A program made the translations under genes and the position numbers. The notes under the pieces were generated by a model, which saw nothing but the letters and a program-made list of their open reading frames with translations, did not search any database and was not told where the DNA came from. Positions 32,683 to 45,114 of a DNA stretch of 64,000 bases are shown here, piece by piece. The DNA is taken from assembly GCA_963978905.1 (NCBI GenBank), contig OZ022256.1:53182001-53246000 (forward strand), read 5' to 3'. Position 1 is the first letter of the stretch; every line of letters starts with the position of its first letter. Source of the stretch: Trichostrongylus colubriformis (Eukaryota; Nematoda; Chromadorea; Rhabditida; Trichostrongylidae).

Positions 32683-32970
32683 TCTTGGGGGACCAAATAC
32701 GACCCCTTCCCTTTTTTGACTTCTACAATACCAACAGCTGTTGCTAGATTGTATAGTTGCAATTTATTTGATTGCTATGTAGTTTACCTGGAACAAAAAG
32801 ATATTTATTTCATATTTTCTTACACGGTTCAGTGTGAAATACCCTTCGCTTCTCGTTTGCCTAGTGAAAGGTCAGATTTCAGCGCTTATCGCAGCCTCTG
32901 CAGGTACGGCCCCCCTTCCGTCAGACCTGATACGACCCCCCATTGAGGAGTCCTCGACTCCCGATGTACC
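32683..32970 (+). repeat. repeat family R copy 2
   Basis: GGGGACCAAATACGACCCC at the left and GAGTCCTCGACTCCCGATG at the right, with TCTACAATACCA and GTGAAATACCCTTCGCTTCTC between. These match the copies at 42195 and 45115. Confidence 0.65.
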
Positions 32971-33384
32971 CTGATCACACTTCGTGATCAGAGGTTTGTG
33001 CAATGGCAAAGGGAGCGTGGAGGGCCAGACGGAGTGCATACACATTCATGGGGAGAGCCATGCTTTTGCGAGTCGGTTATCAGCAACCCCAAAGACAGGG
33101 CACAGTGGAGAGAGGTGTACGGTGATGTGCACGCAACGTGCGTTGGATGACGTTACAGACACCGTACAGATGACTGTACACAGGGAACGGTCGAAACAAC
33201 TTCAGGTTGCCGCGAAAGTGGGCGTGGCCGTGACCTCCTATCTGCAAGTACGATTTGCTGCTTATACTATTTGAATTGAAACAGTGAAATGAAGGCGAGA
33301 GCCACTCTGGCCAAAGAGAACTTACTGCTTTTTACAGGATGCAGTAGCTGTCGCATGACACTCAGGAGCAGTTTGTCGCTCGTT

Positions 33385-33562
33385 AGGCCTTGTTCACACT
33401 TTGTACAAGCAGGGTGTGGCTGCGTTCGCTTTCAATCAGGTAGAATGGCGCGAGGAAGATGCAAAAGATGACGTAGGCAACGAGAGAGGACGGCACAGGT
33501 GGAAACGCAGAGACACGCAGCTACGTCCAGCTGTCGGCAACTCTAAGTATGAACGCGGCCCT
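33385..33562. mobile_element. MITE family D copy 2
   Basis: The left end GGCCTTGTTCACACTTTGTA is inverted at the right as CTAAGTATGAACGCGGCC. Internal GTGTGGCTGCGTTCGC, GATGACG and GACACGCAGC words are shared with 35885-36061. Confidence 0.75.
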
Positions 33563-34340
33563 ACGCCGCTAGCCACGCACACGTCTAGCGACGATTCTCT
33601 CGGAATGCGCCGAATGTGTACGGATCAAAGCTGTTTCTCCAGTCTCCGACATCGCTTTTTGGTTGCTAAGCGTACATGGGCAATTTGCCAGTGTGTTTCT
33701 TGCCATCAGACTATCGGTTGTGCAAGCGTGAGCTGATGGCTGATTGACTAATAAACTGCTTTGCTTGCGTTCTCGAACATTCGCATCTCATTGTTTGCTT
33801 ACATGGTATCGCGGGCTTTTCCCACCGAGCCCGCTGCATGTTTTGAATATGAACGAATCGATCGGCCCCCATCAGGTGGTTGGCACAAGCCCACAAACGT
33901 ACGTCGTAACTTCTGCTGGTCACGTGACGGCTAATCGATACTTTCTTTTTTGCTCTTAACAGCTTCTTTTATTTTATTTCTTTTATTTCATCATTTATTT
34001 ATAAGAGACGTAAACAAGAGGTCTCGTGAGGATTGGAAAATTGCCTAATAGTCCAAAAAGAACATGCATGCTTCGATAACGCAAAGAACTCAACAAACAG
34101 AAAAATTTATAAAGTTATTTTTCATTCAAGATTGTTTTAAAGTGATTCTTTTACCAAAGCTGGGTTTATTTTCAGAATATAGCTGCAAATATTTCAAATA
34201 TGTATAGGGTCAGTTTCCAAAATTTATAACTCGTCGTCATTTTCTGTACTTTCCGAATGCTTTGAATCCCACTTACGATCTAGTTCTTGACAATAACGTA
34301 AAGAAATTCATAATAGAGGATCAGATTCGGACTGCTTTTA

Positions 34341-35200
34341 TTAGGTTGATTCATAATAAATCGGACAAGTGGTAGTGATGATTTCTAGAAATCATAACTC
34401 AGCAACGAACGAAAATGGACTCGCGAAGTACCGTTGGAATGAGTATGAAAAGCTCTTCAAAGCACCGCAAAGGAATCATTCCAAAGTAGTTCCATTCCGC
34501 CACCACGCCGCACGATTTCAAGCCGTCCAGAGACCACATCCGCAATGTCATACTATTTACATCGTTATCTGGCCAGGAACCCGCGGATATCGGCAGACGT
34601 CTGAAAGAAGTTCACAAGGAGCATGCCCCCTCCAGAAGTACAGTGTACCTGTGGCATTCGAAGTCTGCGTCAGGCGACTATTCCATCGAAGACGAAAACC
34701 GCGGTTGGTGGAGCGTACACGGCGTAGAGCACTGGGAGCTGCTCGATGAAGGTACAACAGTATCCGCCACGTCTACGTTCGTCAATTACGAGAATTGAAG
34801 GCAAATGTCCAAAGTTCGCTACGGCGGCGGTCACATGTCTACTTCCAGCACGACAACGCGAGACCGCACATTGCAAGATCGACCAAGGCCGAGCTGCTGT
34901 CGTACAGTTGGACCGTGCTTCCACACCCACCGTACTCCCCAGACCTGGCCCCTTCAGATTTCCACCTTTCCTCCCACAGCCAACGCCACCTGGACGGCCA
35001 AGACTTCAAAACTCGGCAACTTCTTCGAGGCCAGCCTCCGGCCTTCTGAAGCAAGGGCATCCATGATCTGCCTAGCCCGTGGCAGAAAGTCGTCGATAAA
35101 GATGAAGCATATTTCAAGTGAATCCCAGTTGTCGTTAAAAAGTTGTACGACAATGATTAATATTTGTCAATTTGTCCGATTTATTATGAATCAACTTAAT
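34341..35200 (+). mobile_element. mariner element M1, internally deleted
   Basis: Inverted termini TTGATTCATAATAAATCGG and CCGATTTATTATGAATCAA lie beside TA. The plus strand encodes fragments of a mariner transposase in order: part of the N-terminal helix-turn-helix ([17 protein letters not shown]), then a jump to [12 protein letters not shown], then the D34D half FQHDNARPHIARS ... [12 protein letters not shown]. The first catalytic Asp region is deleted. A second, 23-base deletion relative to M2 lies near 35012. At about 0.86 kb against a usual 1.3 kb, it is non-autonomous. Confidence 0.9.
34420..35118 (+). pseudogene. broken mariner transposase of M1
   Basis: Transposase fragments lie in more than one frame with stops. 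The recognisable catalytic part is about 34840-34980 (HDNARPH and SPDLAPSD). The central region with the first Asp of the triad is missing, so no active enzyme is possible. The end EAYFK resembles mariner C-termini. Confidence 0.8.
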
Positions 35201-35884
35201 GTATGTTGGATATATTAGACATATAGTACCTAAGTTGCATAATAGAAAGATTATATGTAGATGTATCATAGAACTAGGATAATAAAATATTAAAAGTCAA
35301 AAGGGGGGTTTGTCTTGATCTTACCGAAATCGCCTTGTACTTTGCTCGAACCTTTAACAGCAGTATTTTGTGGAATTAATCACCCAACGGATTTCCAGTA
35401 ATTTTAGCAGTTGTTGATATTTCATCAGTGTTATGCTATTTTTTGCAAACATTTAATCTCGAATACGCTCAACCTACAGTTTACATTCGTTGAACGGCAT
35501 ATTTAAACAGCTTCCTGAGAGACTGTTGCATTTGTCGAGAGAAAAACTGCTCGATCTTCCGCCATTTTTGATCGATCAAAAATATGTGTATTCAAAGTTT
35601 ATGTAGGTGTCGCATAAGGTATGAATGAATAAATACAATAAAAATGATGCGAGGGTAGGTGCATATGAAGCCTGTCAGGCAGGTTTTGCCTAAAATTATA
35701 GAGCAAGGTCAGGTTGAGGAATTCTCATGAGGGGGGCTGCAAATTTCTAACTCTTTGTGTCTTCGTTGATGCGATCCCACCGAGGGCGACATCTTTCAGA
35801 AAACCACAGAGCTCTACACATAACCAGTTTCAGATCAGAGAATAATTACATCGTTTTTTGCTTAAATTTTAGAGGCGTTCTGTT

Positions 35885-36061
35885 AGGCCGCGGTCATGCA
35901 CACCGCCGGCAAGGCGTAGCTGCGTTCACAGGCAGCGAGGGAGAGTCGCACGGGGGAGGTGCAAAGATGACGCAGGCAACGAGGCAGTGTTTCATAGGTG
36001 GAGGCGCAGAGACACGCAGCCACGAACTGCCGCCGGCAGCACAAAGTATGTCCGCGGTCTA
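35885..36061. mobile_element. MITE family D copy 3
   Basis: GGCCGCGGTCATGCACACCG at the left is the decayed inverse of GCACAAAGTATGTCCGCGG at the right. The core shares AGCTGCGTTCACAG, GATGACGCAGGCAACGAG and AGACACGCAGCCACG with the other copies. Confidence 0.7.
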
Positions 36062-36959
36062 GGACCGGTGCTCCCAACGGCTGGCCGATCATGAATTTAA
36101 GAAAGCGCAACAAATCACAACTTTTGCGAATGGAAAGGAAGTGCGTGCCGTATCCCAAGAAGTAGTTGAACTACGACAAAATGCTTCATCCTTTCATTAC
36201 ACTGTTTACTTCGCGATTTCTATCATTTCCAAAAAAAGGTGGCGACTTCTCATTAAGTCCAGAACTAACTCAGTAACCTTAAAGTGATGCAGGGCACGCC
36301 TGGATGGTTCTATACAGAAAGTCGATTTGAAATTTCCAGTTCAAAAACATCCGTTAAGCAAAAGCCATACAAGCCACATTTGGTGCGAAAATCTCTCGTT
36401 AAGGAATAAAAAGGGTCCCACCAACGAAATAAGCGATACTTGTATTTACTTGTGGAAAACCATAGTTTGCTCTACCTAAAAAGTTGTGTGCATGGCGTAT
36501 CTGAGGTAAAAATAATACTCACGTAAATTTGTTACATATGCTCACATTAAGCTAAACACGAATAGTCCCCCTTTTTGCCGACCCCTCGTTATCGTGAAAT
36601 CGCTGTTTTTTCGGCACGCATTGACTGAATGATCAGTCCGCTGGATGATCTCCACCGTTCCCAAAGTACATGCAGTGGGGTTTTTAAATGGCCTAGAGCA
36701 ATGGGATATCATGTGGGAATTTCGTAAGTGGACACCTTTTGTGTTACTTACTATAGTTATATTGGATGAATATAGTTGACGAACTGGAAAACGTCGGAAA
36801 ATCCACAAATCTTGATCGGATCAGTAGATCATCATCGATTTTCCAGAGATCTCTGGTGGTGGTGACGGTGATTTGCGTTGACGAGCCGATTTCCACCTGG
36901 TTATCGATCCCTTCGTGCTCACTTATCTTCACTTTAATGGAATCTCTTTCTCATAGCGC

Positions 36960-37145
36960 CATATTTTCAGTCAGTAAAAGGGGGAGGAGACGCAACCTCT
37001 CTTCGACGTCGAAGCTCCTTCCCACCTTAGGGCTAGGCTAAAGTAATATCTTTTCCTCCTACATGAAAAATCATCTGTCTCATCTGCTTTAGCCTAAGCT
37101 TAGGGAGATGATAGAGAAGAAAGAGCTTCGATGTCGGTGAAAATT
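36960..37145. repeat. foldback next to G-tract, repeat family G
   Basis: GACGTCGAAGCTCCTT and CTTAGGGCTAGGCTAAAG at the left pair with CTTTAGCCTAAGCTTAGGG and AGAGCTTCGATGTCGG at the right. Similar GGGACGCAACTCTTC...GACGTCGCAGCTCCTT words follow poly-G at 40860-40920 and 49320-49400. Confidence 0.5.
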
Positions 37146-37176
37146 TTGTGCCTTGTGTCTCTCCCTCCCTCCCCCG

Positions 37177-37395
37177 GGTGTGTGCAGATATGACAGCGAA
37201 GCGGCGCGGCGGGTGCGAGTGCCAGTGGCAGGGCATGGCAGCCTTCAAGCGAGGCAGTGTGGCATGAATGGAAGCGCAGACGTGAGACAGTCACGCTCGG
37301 CCGGCACCTAAGGGCAATCGATACGGCGAGTCGTAGTGGTGGCGCCGCGAGTGAAACGCCGCGAAGCGGTTCGCTGTCATATCTGCACACATCCC
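37177..37395. mobile_element. MITE family B copy 3
   Basis: Terminal inverted repeats GGGTGTGTGCAGATATGACA and GTCATATCTGCACACATCCC. The core is collinear with 16573-16797. Confidence 0.85.
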
Positions 37396-38331
37396 ACCCC
37401 TGCTCCCCTTACAAGAGGTCAGGTCACCGGTCTTGAGTGGAGGGTGATTCACTATAGAAATGATAAAATTAACATTCTTGTGACTCTCGTATTGACCTCG
37501 TATGTACTTGGTGTCAGTGAAAATACGTAACAGTAATTCAAAACAATATTACCAAGCGATGATCTTTTTGTACACCATTTTTTCAACAGTTAATCGAGAC
37601 ATACAGTATCATCAGTCATCGGTAGGCTCAGCATTGAGGGGGTCGTGTTTTGTAGAGTATTTCCTCAACCCGTTCTTGACGTCGCTATAGAAGGAGCTGC
37701 AATGCGAGTAAAACAATTTCCGTTTGCTAAAGGGGAAGTTCAACCATGTAAGAAGTAATTTACCAATCAGGCAATTTTTTTTCCCTCTTGGTTGAGCAGT
37801 TTTGCTGCCCGAAACGCATAGGAGAGCAGCTCCACGAAGTGGCTTATAAACTTCCTTTTAGGACCACAGATTGGTCGCTGTTATATGGAAATTGTATTTT
37901 GGGCTAATGCGGACTCCATTACAATGAAATCATTCCGATAAAGGTGGGCGGACAACAGCAGGAAATGAATTTCATTGAAGGGTTGTGGAATTTACTTTTG
38001 TTTGGAAAAGAAACTAGCTCCGAGCAGTTTACCATTTTTCACCACTCTCCTTATCTAAATAGCGCCGTTTGCCTAATGACTTTCATCTGTTTCTTTGACA
38101 TATTGGTCCTCCTGACAATGCGTCACCCAGTGGCGTGATCAATCGATATCTTATCTACTTCCCGTCACCACATGCACTTTCGACTATGCTCTTACTGATG
38201 ATGCATTCTACCATTTTATCTACCATGCAGCGGCATATGTTCGCTGATTTTTATCATTGATTTTTGCACGTAATGTCTGAGGTATTGGCAGCAACGCGCT
38301 CCCGTGTAGTGATCACTGTGCGGATGTACTA

Positions 38332-39570
38332 GGTTGTCCCAAAAGTCTTGTACGATTTTTTAGATCATCACTTTTTATTATATTTTCTCCCAACAAACAA
38401 CAATTAGGCAACAGCGTATTCACCATTGTTATCGACAACACTCTGCCACCTCATAGGTAAATCGTTGATTCCCTCCTCCCAGAACTCTGGGTTCTGATAG
38501 TCGATGAAGTCAGCGATCGCCTTCGCAAGCATGTCTTAATGAGCGAATTTTCTCTCGACGGGGATGGATTCAAGAGGATGGGTAAGGTGATGGTGAGAAG
38601 GGGCAATGTCTGGAAAGTATGATGGGTGGGGCAGCACATCCCAACCAGGCTCCTGTTGCTTGGCCTGGGAACACTTCGCGACGTTTGGGTGAGCGTTGTA
38701 ATGAAGGAGGGTGACTGCAGACCTTCTCAGGCGCTTTTCTCAAATAGCGACGGCGATCTGCTGAAGCTGGTGTGTGTATACGGAAGCGGGTACTGTCTTG
38801 CCTTGTGCCAGCACCTCTTGGAAGAGCATTCCTTGCGCGTTTAGAAGCAGCAGAGTAGAATCTTCTCCGGATGGAGGTCGGATTGACTGCGTTGGCTGCT
38901 CGGGGTCACGTAGCAGCCAAAGGGCGCGGGGTGCGTTGGTATCGTAAATGTCCCAGCTTTCATCGCCCGTAGCCAGATAGACGAGAAAGTCGTTGCGATG
39001 CGGGCGGAGCAGCGGCGATTGACAGATGCTCACACGGGCACTTTCGTGAGCATCCGTTAGGGCATGGGTCTATCGTGACAGCACCTTCCGATAACCGGGC
39101 TCGTGGAGGCGACGATTTACAGTTATGGGTGCTTGTCCATTCCTCTCCGCCAGCTCGCGCATGGTGGTTTCGGGATCGGCGCGAACGGCGGAGAGCAGCG
39201 TCTCGTCGTCGAATGCGTGTGGGTGTCCCGTGCGTGGCTTGTCTTCCATGTCAATCTCGCCGTTGCTGAAGCTGATGAGTCAGCGGCGCACGGTCTCGTA
39301 GCTCACACATCCCTTGCCCAATGCATCGTTGATGGAGTGGCAAGCTTCCGTCGCTTTGCTGCTCAAGAACTCATAGTAGATGACACCGCGTGTTGGGTGG
39401 GTATCGACTACGGGCACTGTAGCTCTCCCCACGGAATCTGGTGGGTCAGTATATATTTTACTAAAAATCTTAGAGAGCGATCTACCACATTCCTGAGGCC
39501 TAGACCTGCCTCGAAGTAAACAAGAGTTAATGATTTTTTTGGAAAAATCCTACAAGACTTTGGGACCACC
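38332..39570 (-). mobile_element. mariner element M3, full length but degenerate
   Basis: The termini GGTTGTCCCAAAAGTCTTGT and ACAAGACTTTGGGACCACC are imperfect inverted repeats about 1.24 kb apart, the usual mariner size. TA flanks the left end and has decayed to TG at the right. This is a different lineage from M1/M2 by both termini and protein. Confidence 0.9.
38550..39450 (-). pseudogene. degenerate mariner transposase of M3
   Basis: On the minus strand the segments read TGDESWDIYDTN (first catalytic block), then GKTVPASVYTHQLQ, then LHYNAHPNVAK and PHPSYFPDIAPSHHH. In intact mariners the latter two are LHDNARPH and YSPDLAPSD, so the second and third catalytic Asp are lost. Frameshifts separate the blocks. 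The element is inactive. Confidence 0.85.
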
Positions 39571-39941
39571 TGATATTTCACCCGAACCCATGCAATTTCG
39601 GTTCCTTGAGGCGGGGGGGGGGGGGAGGGAGAGTGAGGAGGTGAGGAGAGATTTTCTTGGTTCGATCTGTGTACATGCAGTAGTCCTACACAGGATACCT
39701 CCCCTAACTCAGTGCAACGCCATTTTTAGTTTCGGTCTCAGCTCCTTATCAGTTTCTTGTAACGCTCAATCTATCTTCCTTGTTAACACACAACGCATCA
39801 AGGCTATTTTCACCGATACCGCCAGCAAACACTGTGTGCTGCACTTGGCCACCCATGACCGTCTTTTTTTGGGTCACATGAAACCGCCGATTTGTGAAGG
39901 CTAAAGCTGTCAGCATACCTTTTCGGACGTGGAGAACAACA

Positions 39942-40118
39942 TATAGTCCATTTCGAAAAAACTGATTGGGCGTGTCCCACGGACTTGGGTGCATGGCGAG
40001 AGTGAAGTACGTGGCGAGAGTGAGAATGTGTGGCGGGGTGAGAGAATTGAGAGAGTTTAATAAACGTTCATGCAAGTCCGTAGGACACGCCCAATCAGTT
40101 TTTCTGAAATGGGCTGTA
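39942..40118. mobile_element. MITE family A copy 7
   Basis: TATAGTCCATTTCGAAAAAAC begins (21 bases shown here as the boundary only in part: TATAGTCCATTTCG) and TTCTGAAATGGGCTGTA ends it. The arms carry GATTGGGCGTGTCC rather than GATAGGGCGTGGCC, marking a subfamily shared with the copy at 8368. Confidence 0.8.
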
Positions 40119-40300
40119 ACTGTCCATCATTGTACCAGAAAATTTGGTTTGCGTTTCAATGTCCCTCATGGGCAAAAAGTAAACTTTTGTACAAGTAGAC
40201 AGTTAGATCCGCAGTCAATAGATAAGTAATCTCAGTCGAAGCCTCATCTGTAGAGGTGAGTAGTTGTTCTGTCAATTGTATTGTCACTGCTTGCTATGGT

Positions 40301-40380
40301 GTTCGCTCAATCGTTTTCACAGAAATATCGAAATTATTGCGTTCGCTCAATCGTTTTCACAAAAATATCGAAATTATTGC
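40301..40380. repeat. 40-bp tandem duplication
   Basis: Units 40301-40340 and 40341-40380 (GTTCGCTCAATCG...AAATTATTGC) differ at one base. Confidence 0.95.
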
Positions 40381-40746
40381 ATTTCCCATGTTGGAAATGT
40401 ATCAATTATTTTCACCAATTCCTTCTCCTAAAAGAATGACTCATTGAGATTCTGTCCTCGTTTTGTGTTACTCCCATCAATCTGTCTGTCAGGGCTGGAG
40501 TCGGGTGCTTTCTATTACATTTCGAGGGGAAAAAAGCGGACAAAGCCGCCGTAGAACCGGTTCCGACGATGCTAAGCAATGGGCTGACCTCCGCTCTATG
40601 GCAGCGTTCACTCAGTACTCGAATCGTGCCCGATCATTTAGTTCTCTACAATTGATTGGAATGAAAAAGCTGTTGTTTTTTTTTTTTGCTTTTGCTTCAA
40701 TTTGTCACGGATGTTCATTATTAGGGCGGTATGCGGTATAGAAAGG

Positions 40747-40920
40747 GGTGGGGGGGGGGGGGGGGGGGGCAGGTGTGACTCATCCTTTCCGACGATTTTC
40801 CTTTATTGGCTTCACTGCAATCAACAGCTCCATCGCTAATAATCATTGGGTCGGGGGGGGGGGGGGGGGAGGGGATGGAGGAGGAGGGACGCAACTCTTC
40901 ACCGACGTCGCAGCTCCTTT
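40747..40920. repeat. long G-tracts with repeat family G sequence
   Basis: Two G-runs (about 40747-40770 and 40853-40870) flank a palindromic, Cys/His-free segment. The second is followed by GGGACGCAACTCTTCACCG. The tracts could fold as G-quadruplexes and are also prone to length error in assemblies. Confidence 0.6.
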
Positions 40921-42194
40921 GTCCTATGATGTGATATAGATGAGGTGACCTTAGATTCGCCCACCCCCACCCCGAACCCCACAATACAACAAATTAGTCG
41001 CCTTGGTCAGGTTATTGCTTTTTAGTGCCCTTCATTGCAGCGCATACTCCTTCCCCTTCTTACTTTGTTACACCTCGTGGCCAACATTTGCCTCACATTT
41101 GCTCAAATGGTGTAGACCATTTTTCCAGTCACATTTGTTTAATTGTGTACTTTATTTGTTAGTTTGCTTATTGGCAAACTATAAGCTGCGTGCACGATGG
41201 AAGGTGCTTTAACCCTTCGTCTGTCTCCGAGTTCAGCATGAATAGAGTTTCTCAGTAAAATACCATTACAACAAAATAAGGAAGAGATACAGACGGGAAT
41301 ACAGATACACGGCGCGACAATAGTGGGACAGCAAGGTACGGATGGGATGGAGATCAATCGAAGACGCTGACTTGACCACAGCATTTGTTCCTATTTTACA
41401 CCCGAATCCGCCCTTAGATACTTCGTGTGCACGCAGTTCCTTGTTTTGCTTCTCTAGGAAGCTAGCAGGTCGTTGGAGTGCTGGATACAATTACATTCCT
41501 GAATTTCCCACACCAAGTACACACGTCCCCAACCCACACACATCGAAATACACTCATCATTTTTTTTGAGTTTTCTATTTTTTCGTTTTGATGGTGGTGT
41601 CTCCACGAGACGCAGACATCAGCCCATGCCCGTGGATCGTGTGCTTTCCAACTTTTCTTTGAACAGATCTCTCAGGAGATTACAAACTAACTTAGGCAAC
41701 GGCTCTTCACGTGTGGATCAATAGATATGAATAGTACACCGTACAATGAAATGCCTCCCCGGTTCAATGCAGTGGAAGCGGAGTGCCTGCCTTCAGCATT
41801 CCTACGTTTTCTCTACGCGCTCTACTCGCCTCTTTACATTCATTTGTTTGTTTATCCTGCCGTTACGAGAAACTCTGAATTGCAGTTGTACCGCGAACAT
41901 GTCACCCCACCACCACCCATCTAGCATGAGTCATAGAGTGGTGGTGACGTGCGTACGGTTGAGCTGTAGATTACGATCCTTCGATCCCTCGTCGTCCTCT
42001 GACTAATCGTTCATTTTTTTCGCAAGTCTCAGTTGCTAGTCATCATCTAAGAAGTTTTTTATTTATAATATTACATATAATAATATCATATTGCCTCATT
42101 TATTTATTTAGTGGCTTCGTCAGCCCCACAAGTGCGCTCAGCGCACTCTCAGTGCCAAGGAAGATAGCCGCTTCAATGCGACTCCCCTCCCCTT

Positions 42195-42450
42195 CCTCCA
42201 CGGGTACCAAATACGACCCCGTCTTTTTTTCCTTACAATACCAGTAACTGTTATTGCTATGTATTCTTACTTGTAACAAACATGTTTATTTACTTTTCCT
42301 CATACGATTTCTCTGCAGTACTCTTCGAAATACCTTTCGCTTCTTATATGCTTATTGAAAATTTGAATCCTAGCACCTATCGCACACCTTCCAGATACGA
42401 CCCCCTTGTCGTGGGATCCTCGACTCCCTGTGTGCCCTAGGTGCGACAGA
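42195..42450 (+). repeat. repeat family R copy 3
   Basis: GGGTACCAAATACGACCCCG, then ACAATACCAGTAACTGTT, TGCTTATTGAAAATTTGAA and GGATCCTCGACTCCCTGTG, in the same order as in the copies at 32683 and 45115. Confidence 0.65.
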
Positions 42451-43699
42451 CATACAGACAAGCTGGCAGGCAGGTGGATAAACAGACAAACAAGCACCTT
42501 CGACCGCAATCACCATTTTTTGTTTTGTTTTTTGAAATTTTTCACATCATCTGGTCCGCATGGCGGTAGCTTTGGTACCACGGTACTTCACTGGCTTTTT
42601 TATGTAACTCTTTATCTTCTATATATTTGTATTCACACATTTATGTTTTCTGAGTAATGTCTGAGGTATTTATTTATTTGTGCCCCTTTTCGTTCCCTTG
42701 TTGTTATAATTGCTTACGTTTATCTGCTTTTCATTGCATCACAGGCGTGATCCGTGGTGGAATGCGCATGGTGCAGGTTCGGGTCCTGCCTAAAACCAAG
42801 GCTTCCGTCAATAAGCCAGCATCCTTCTAACACTTTCGCAACTCGAGCTACGGCGAAAATCAACAGCTAACAATCAAAGCATTATAAATAAAGGAATCAA
42901 TTCCATATTCCGGAAGGCTAAAAGGTTTGGTAGGTCTGATCGGCCATTGATGCGAGATTGAGCCCTGCACCATAAAAGTGGGAGCGCGCGCTACCTATCA
43001 TTGCGCCTCTCCCCTCAAGAAAACTATAAACTTAAAAAATGCCCATCCGAAGGCCCGGATAAGTTTTCAGTTTATCAAGAGCTGCCGCGAATCTGGTATT
43101 CCCCGTTTCACTATGATAAGTTCCGATTCTCTAAACGTAATGACCATTCAGATAGTGATCATACTTGGAGAGCGGTCGTTGTTACCCTTGGGACATAGTC
43201 TCAAATGGGCTCGTGCTGGCTAATACACCCATTTTTATGTGACCAGAGGAAATCTCTTCTCATTGAAAATGCTCAATTAATAAAATGTGATGAGACCGTG
43301 GCTCGGTCCATAGCTACTTATTAACATCAGCCACATTAAATAAAATCAAGTTAATGGATGACGTCGCGCTCTTTGTTGAAGACCAGGATACTTTGGCGTT
43401 CATGAAGCATATGAATATGCATTTGCAGGGCCTGTTTTAATCTCACAGTTTAATCTAACAAGCGTGCTGGCGCCAGGATACTAATGACTTGCTAATAAGT
43501 CCTGGGATTCAACCCTACAGGGATTCCTGATCAATGCGGCGCTTCTCATTTCACTTACCATCTTCCAACAAGACAGGTCAAAAGTGCGATTTTAGATAGA
43601 GAAGAAAATAGGGAGATCACTTTACGAAATGCGAGGCAGAACGCTCGGCTATTCCAATTGGTTGCCAGTGCATGTGCCCTGCAATCAGGTTAGTCAAAG

Positions 43700-44035
43700 A
43701 TTCCTTGGCTGTGGGAGGGGGAGAGGGGGGAGGGAGTCGAATTGAACCGGACAGAAGAGGAATGTTATCTTCAACCAAAATCTGGACTTTCTATAGGCAG
43801 ATGAGAAGCGAACGGTATTTCACAGCCCACTGTGGGATGAATGTGAAATGAATATCTTTGTGCTTCAGGTCAGAATACTTAGCAATAAAACAGATAAAAC
43901 TATACATTTCGGCCACGGTTACTGGTATTGTAGAGGTCATAGAGAAGGGGGGGGGGGGTGGTATTTGGTCATCGTAGAGGGGGGAGGGTTCGTACTGAAA
44001 CGGCTATTCTCCTCAATGCTTGGGAGTGCCCTGCG
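43700..44035 (-). repeat. repeat family R copy 4
   Basis: Reverse-oriented member. GGTTACTGGTATTGTAGAGG, a 10-G run, and CGTACTGAAACGGCTATT followed by CTCCTCAATGCTTGGGAGTG match the inverse of 45120-45260. Confidence 0.65.
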
Positions 44036-44719
44036 TGCAATCTACTCTCGTTTTGATATGTTGTATGATTTCTTGGATATCACTACCGATGTTAGTCTGT
44101 TTTCATCCTTCCAAACCCCACTACCATTGTATCGAACCCGACGGAATGGAATGCTTGGTTCGCAGAGGTGTAATTCTATCCACAATCGATGCATGAGCTA
44201 TGTGGGTAGTGACCGCTCGTAGATTCGGTGCAAGCAAGGAATGATATAAATAAGTCCAACTAGTATTTATTTTCTTTATTAGTATTATACAATATTTTGA
44301 TTTTTTATAACTGTCGATTTCCGTCTAGTCCGTGATACGAATATTCTGCTAGAATACTAATTATAGACAACGCATCCAGCCTCCCTCTAAAATCGATCTC
44401 GTGCTTACGCTTTTCGAAGCCAGCGTTTTATTTTTGCCCATTACTCAAAATTTTTCAAAAAATAGTTTACTCTTTTTATCCTTTCTCTTTTTTCTTCCTC
44501 TAAGTAGTTGATCATTCGCAAACCTTGACATTCCTAAAAAGCACAACAATATCTGTACCCGAAAGCAAACAGTTGCCTAGACAACAGGAATATTTGATAG
44601 TTTGTGATACCTCTAAATACTTGGAGATAGTCATTCAAAAGCGATCATCTTATACTCGCTTGATTACTCGTCATTCCATCATTATCCACCATTTATTCGC
44701 TTTGCTACTGCTTTAGACC

Positions 44720-44784
44720 GCCAGGAGCGATGACGTCATCGACGCCGCAGTTCCTTTCGTGTCGACGACGTCATCACTCCTGGC
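44720..44784. promoter_or_regulatory. CRE-containing palindrome
   Basis: Two arms (GCCAGGAGCGATGACGTCAT and its inverse ATGACGTCGTC..CTCCTGGC) enclose a short loop. The left arm has a perfect cAMP-response element TGACGTCA and the right arm CGACGTCA. It could be a bZIP/CREB site pair or just the core of a small foldback element. No gene lies within 1.7 kb. Confidence 0.3.
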
Positions 44785-45114
44785 TTTCATCATCGTCGTA
44801 AACCTGCTGTGAGTCATTGCCACGCTTTACGCCGGCCTTCACGTCGTTATTCCTGCTCTGCTGTCCAATTTCTTCAGTCCTTCCGTTTTCTCTTCCTTTT
44901 TTCTCCTTTTCTTGTCCTTTTTTAATTTCTATTAGGTTGAACCGTAATTTCTGTTACACTTTTTACTTTTCTTGGGGAAAACGGTGGAAGCTTCTGGAAT
45001 ATCTGGTAGTAGGGGGTATATAAAGCAGTGAAAAGGACTACTGATTAACACATTCATATTCTCTATGGCTTCAGCTAGCAGTGAATTTTTCCTCCTTTGG
45101 CTGCGGCATACCTG

